From contig JAZKYL010000053.1 of the NCBI GenBank assembly GCA_045612105.1, forward strand, positions 1 through 15,847: a stretch of 15,847 nucleotides of DNA, given 5' to 3'. How positions within the stretch are numbered: position 1 is the stretch's first letter; the number at the start of each line of letters is the position of its first letter. The notes below the pieces were generated by a model. That model was not told the DNA's origin, did not search any database, and worked only from the letters and a program-made list of their open reading frames with translations. The stretch comes from SVTX01 sp045612105. Lineage in GTDB: Bacteria; Bacillota; Clostridia; Oscillospirales; CAG-272. This document shows positions 12,975 to 15,847 of the stretch, one piece after another. Both the position numbers and the translations under genes were made by a program.

Positions 12975-15362
12975 ATGAAAGAGCTTCACCTTATATGCAA
13001 CGCGCATCTTGACCCCGTATGGCAATGGGACTTTAACGAGGGAGCAACTGCGGCTCTCGCCACCTTTTATTCTGCGGTGGATATTGCCGAGGAATACGAC
13101 TATATATTTTGTCACAACGAGGCATTGCTCTACGAGTACGTTGAGAAATACGATCCCACGCTTTTCGAGCGTATAAAGAAGCTCGTCAAGGCGGGGAAAT
13201 GGCATATTATGGGTGGCTGGTACGTTCAGCCCGACTGTAATATTCCCTCGGGTGAGGGATTTGTCCGTCAGATAGAATCGGGACTTAAGTATTTCAAGGA
13301 AAAGTTCGGTGTCCGTCCTACGGTTGCGGTGAATTTCGACTCCTTCGGTCACACTCAGGGACTTGTGCAGATACTTAATAAATGCGGCTACAACGGCTAT
13401 ATTTTCTGCCGCCCCATGGATTGGATCTTCGAACTGCCCGCAATGCATTTCGATTGGAAGGGCTTTGACGGAAGCTCGGTCCACGCGGCAAGATTTCAGG
13501 ACGACACAATCTATTGCTCAGAGCTGGGGCACGCGGTAAGGGATATCAAGAGAAAGATGCGCCCCTGGATGGAGGAGGACGTTGCCTTCGCCCTTTGGGG
13601 AATCGGAAACCACGGCGGCGGCGCGTCGAGACGAGACCTTGACGATATAAAGGGCTTTATCGAGGAAGAGAAGGCAAACGGAGTTCGCGTTTTCCACTCT
13701 ACTCCCGAGGAGTTTTTTGCGGCAGCGATGCCGAAGGCCGAATACAGCGAGGCACTTCAGCCCTGCTTTGTCAAGTGCTATACCTCGATATCCCGACTTA
13801 AAAGAAGATATGCCGAGACCGAAAACAAGCTGCTTATGACCGAGAAGATCTGTGCTTTAGCGGCGGTTGAGACGGGTTATGAATATAACCTTGCCGCATT
13901 CGAGGAAGCACAGAAGAATATGGCGGCGGTGCAGTTCCATGACGTGCTTTCGGGAACCTGCATATACGAGGGCGAGCAGAGTAGCATGCGAAAGCTGGAC
14001 CACGCACTGGAGCTTCTTGACAATGAGTTTTCGAAGGCGTTTATGGCACTTTGCGGCGACTATAAGCGCGCTGTGCCCATGGAATTTCCGATTTTCGTGT
14101 ATAATCCCTCGCAGAAAAAGGAAGAGGTCATATTCAATGCCGATTTCTTTATGCTGACCTGTATCTGTTCCGACACCGAGGGCTATCAATTCTCCGTGAA
14201 AAAGGACGGGAAAGAGGTGCCCTTCCAGAGAGTGAAGGAGCTATCAAGAATCAATATGGACAGAAGCGTAAGACTTGCCATCAAGTCGGAGCTGAATCCT
14301 CTGTCTATGACGAGATTCGATATTTCTTTCCGTGTGGGTAAAAAATGGACGCTTGACCGCACACCTGTCAGCGATTTTGAAACCAATGTGGGCACGAAGG
14401 CGCACTTTGATGCCGAGATCGGTGCACTTTCAAGCTTTGTCGCAGGCGGCAAGGAATATCTTGGCGGCGCGGCTTTCCGTCCCGTAATTTATGATGACAA
14501 CGCCGACCCTTGGGGCTGGCACATGAAGACGGTGGGCAAAAATTACCGCTATGCCGAGCCGAAGATCGCGCTTCGCACCATCGAGAATGGCGAGCTTTTC
14601 ACCGAGACAGAGAGCTATTACGATACAGGTCGCTCCGACGTCCGTGTATCATATAAGCTCTATAAGGATTTTGACTTTATTGACCTTACTGTAAACGCTT
14701 ACTGGAACGATCCCGGAATGGGATTAAAGCTTGAAATTCCGCTTGCTGAGGTTGGCAGATTTATCGGTCAGACGGCATTTGGCACCCAGACCTATACCGA
14801 GAACCTTGAAGAGTGCTCGCAACGCTTTGTCGGTGTTGAGATGGGCGACCGCGTGCTTGCGATCTTGAAGGACGGAAGTTACGGCTGCTCAATTGAGAAC
14901 GGTAAGCTCTACATCAACCTGCTTAACGGCTCGGTTTATTGCGCGCACCCCGTGGGAGAGCTGCCGATCATCGATACCGAGATATTCAATAGGTATATAG
15001 AGCCCGGCAGACACGAATTCCGTCTCCGACTTATGGTCTGCGACAGAGCGGAGCTTGAAAGCGAGGCGCAGAAGTTCACACAGCAGCCCTACGCGCTCAA
15101 CTTCTATCCTCACGGCAATGGCAAGACTCACGAAAGTGCTCCTGTCACTCTCTCCGACGACACCGTGACTCTCTCTTGCTTCAGAAAGACCGCGGACGAC
15201 ACCTTTATGGTAAGACTTTTCAACAATACTCCCGACGCAAAGAAGTGTGCGGTTGCCGTATTCGACGAGAATATTGACCTTGATTTCGGCAAATACGAGG
15301 TCAAAACCCTCCTTTATAGAGACGGAAAGCTGCTTGAAAACGATTCGATGCTTGATCTTTAA
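12975..15362 (+). CDS. Glycoside hydrolase family 38 alpha-mannosidase
   Basis: Zinc-dependent retaining alpha-mannosidase of 795 residues. The zinc and active-site residues are complete: H11 and D13 in NAHLDPVWQW, D122 in NFDSFGHTQG (nucleophile and zinc ligand) and H322 in FHDVLSGT. GGWYVQPDCNIPSGEGFVRQ (80-99) is the conserved substrate-binding segment. The order is catalytic domain (1 to about 270), helical linker domain holding H322, then a beta-sandwich C-terminal half. No signal peptide is present, so it should cleave imported alpha-mannosides in the cytoplasm, such as N-glycan or yeast-mannan fragments; linkage specificity is not readable. AAAGGA lies 10 nt before the ATG. No transporter, GH125 or GH92 gene is adjacent, so uptake must be encoded elsewhere. 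It is a single-gene unit with a perfect promoter and a strong terminator. Confidence 0.95.
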   Translation: MKELHLICNAHLDPVWQWDFNEGATAALATFYSAVDIAEEYDYIFCHNEALLYEYVEKYDPTLFERIKKLVKAGKWHIMGGWYVQPDCNIPSGEGFVRQIESGLKYFKEKFGVRPTVAVNFDSFGHTQGLVQILNKCGYNGYIFCRPMDWIFELPAMHFDWKGFDGSSVHAARFQDDTIYCSELGHAVRDIKRKMRPWMEEDVAFALWGIGNHGGGASRRDLDDIKGFIEEEKANGVRVFHSTPEEFFAAAMPKAEYSEALQPCFVKCYTSISRLKRRYAETENKLLMTEKICALAAVETGYEYNLAAFEEAQKNMAAVQFHDVLSGTCIYEGEQSSMRKLDHALELLDNEFSKAFMALCGDYKRAVPMEFPIFVYNPSQKKEEVIFNADFFMLTCICSDTEGYQFSVKKDGKEVPFQRVKELSRINMDRSVRLAIKSELNPLSMTRFDISFRVGKKWTLDRTPVSDFETNVGTKAHFDAEIGALSSFVAGGKEYLGGAAFRPVIYDDNADPWGWHMKTVGKNYRYAEPKIALRTIENGELFTETESYYDTGRSDVRVSYKLYKDFDFIDLTVNAYWNDPGMGLKLEIPLAEVGRFIGQTAFGTQTYTENLEECSQRFVGVEMGDRVLAILKDGSYGCSIENGKLYINLLNGSVYCAHPVGELPIIDTEIFNRYIEPGRHEFRLRLMVCDRAELESEAQKFTQQPYALNFYPHGNGKTHESAPVTLSDDTVTLSCFRKTADDTFMVRLFNNTPDAKKCAVAVFDENIDLDFGKYEVKTLLYRDGKLLENDSMLDL

Positions 15363-15370
15363 TAAATTTC

Positions 15371-15394
15371 GCCCCGCCTCGGCGGGGCTTTTTT
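15371..15394 (+). terminator. Rho-independent terminator of GH38
   Basis: GCCCCGCC (15371-15378) pairs with GGCGGGGC (15381-15388) and is followed by six T residues, 9 bp after the stop codon. Confidence 0.95.
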
Positions 15395-15408
15395 GTAATG
15401 TATTGGTT

Positions 15409-15420
15409 AAATTGCAATTT
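15409..15420. repeat. AAATTGCAATTT palindrome, second copy
   Basis: This 12-bp palindrome, with one more shared T on its left, is identical to the core of the palindrome at 111-122. Here it opens the gene-free region at the right edge of the window, while the left copy closes the one at the left edge. Confidence 0.5.
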
Positions 15421-15464
15421 CGCGGGGACGCGGGGGATGCGGATTCCACCTTTTTCAGAGAACT

Positions 15465-15510
15465 GCAAACTCGCAATGCGAGATTTGCGCGAGTTTGCCT
15501 CACGGCAAAC
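15465..15510. repeat. Overlapping GCAAAC/GTTTGC inverted repeats
   Basis: GCAAACTCGC (15465-15474) pairs with GCGAGTTTGC (15489-15498). The latter overlaps GTTTGCC (15493-15499), which can pair instead with GGCAAAC (15504-15510) across TCAC. A third small hairpin TCGC-AAT-GCGA lies at 15471-15481. The stems exclude each other. No coding sequence is supported here. Confidence 0.55.
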
Positions 15511-15590
15511 ATCGCAAGTAGAGCCAAAAGCTTCCCCCAAAAAAGGTTAAAATTGCTCAAATATTGTCATTTGAAACCGTATTGATTTGA

Positions 15591-15689
15591 ATCAAAGTAT
15601 ATCTTCTATCGTGTTGCAAGTTTATTTGAAACTTTTTAAACAAAAGAGCTTGCAAAAAACTCGAAACACGATAGCAGTGGAGCTTTGAT
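15591..15689. repeat. About 100-bp imperfect compound inverted repeat
   Basis: Nested arms share one centre: ATCAAAG (15591-15597) with CTTTGAT (15683-15689); CTATCGTGTT (15606-15615) with AACACGATAG (15665-15674); TTGCAAG (15614-15620) with CTTGCAA (15649-15655); GTTTA (15620-15624) with TAAAC (15637-15641). Together they form a long rod with internal loops, like a MITE or a structured RNA. A terminator-like hairpin follows at 15710. No protein is supported in this stretch. Confidence 0.65.
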
Positions 15690-15709
15690 CAAAATCCTCA
15701 CGGTTTTAC

Positions 15710-15740
15710 AAGATGAAATGGCTACATTTTCATCTTTTTT
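15710..15740 (+). terminator. Terminator-like hairpin in the right repeat region
   Basis: AAGATGAAA (15710-15718) pairs with TTTCATCTT (15728-15736) around a 9-nt loop, and four more T residues follow (six in a row from 15735). If transcribed with the preceding rod it would end a transcript of about 150 nt starting near 15590; no clear promoter is visible, so it may instead be part of a dispersed element. Confidence 0.55.
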
Positions 15741-15765
15741 GCGAGGAAGGTTTTTGCCGAGCCGA

Positions 15766-15829
15766 GGTTCGCGGAGCGAACCCGCAACAGCAGATTGCTT
15801 GCAATCTGCGTAGGTTTTTAGCCTAAAAA
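15766..15829. repeat. Three successive short hairpins at the right edge
   Basis: GGTTCGC-GGA-GCGAACC (15766-15782), GCAGATTGC-TT-GCAATCTGC (15790-15809) and TTTTTA-GCC-TAAAAA (15815-15829) follow one another with short linkers. They are perfect stems of 7, 9 and 6 bp. The style resembles the array at 6397-6539 but the GTGAAAT linker is absent. The region runs off the window. Confidence 0.6.
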
Positions 15830-15847
15830 GCTCGCCGCCGGAGGCAC

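Noticed and set aside
15247..15585. Open frames on both strands across the GH38 end and the right repeats (including 14889-15560 minus)
   Set aside because: They run across the GH38 terminator and inverted repeats, have no ribosome sites and show no family features.
15591..15740. 6S RNA or another standard housekeeping RNA
   Set aside because: Too short and without the central bubble and flanks expected of 6S RNA; I recognise no signature of SRP RNA, tmRNA or RNase P RNA.
15713..15826. 37-codon open frame starting ATGAAATGG in the right repeat region
   Set aside because: Its codons are made of the successive hairpins and its start lies in a terminator stem; no ribosome site.

Overview
The window looks like chromosomal DNA from an anaerobic, probably gut-dwelling member of the Clostridia (Bacillota). 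The signs are AT-rich intergenic DNA with strong sigma-A type promoters, purine-rich ribosome binding sites, several TTG/GTG starts, a BspA-type leucine-rich-repeat lipoprotein, a clostridial-style citrate synthase and intracellular-type glycoside hydrolases (GH28, GH38). Genus cannot be read from the sequence. I see no rRNA, tRNA, CRISPR array, transposase, phage gene or obvious defence system.

Layout. 1-176: the end of a repeat-rich intergenic region (clipped terminator, 14-bp stem palindrome, 16-bp palindrome). 207-857: a class 3 lipase-like hydrolase. 844-3268: a perfect consensus promoter drives an unrecognised 308-aa gene followed by rbfA and nrnA (overlapping by 8 bp). A bidirectional terminator separates nrnA from a convergent LRR lipoprotein (3339-4574, minus) with a C-terminal 16-residue tandem repeat. 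Divergent promoters lie between it and comM/yifB (4856-6409). Six short hairpins joined by GTGAAAT linkers lead into a CDF metal exporter with a manganese-type site (6569-7738) and an MFS transporter (7748-8959). After another bidirectional terminator come two minus-strand genes, a membrane-anchored XRE regulator with a zinc ribbon (9011-9622) and a GH28 pectin-type hydrolase (9724-10974), the latter with a leader that can fold two ways. Then plus-strand citrate synthase (11416-12804) and a GH38 alpha-mannosidase (12975-15362). 15395-15847 has no gene and is packed with inverted repeats.

How the genes relate. RbfA (30S maturation) and NrnA (nanoRNA/pAp turnover) are a classic pair, but the usual nusA-infB genes are not upstream. 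The CDF and MFS genes probably form one transcription unit, perhaps by read-through from comM across the hairpin array. GH28 and GH38 are each transcribed alone from perfect TTGACA-17-TATAAT promoters and point to use of plant or host glycans. Citrate synthase presumably feeds 2-oxoglutarate/glutamate synthesis in an incomplete TCA cycle.

The least explained material is non-coding: the GTGAAAT-linked hairpin array, the compound inverted repeats at both window edges that share an AAATTGCAATTT palindrome, the GH28 leader, the TTGCAAA series upstream of citrate synthase, and the doubled 11-bp box at the promoter of the 308-aa gene. All positions were read by eye; no database search or folding was run.
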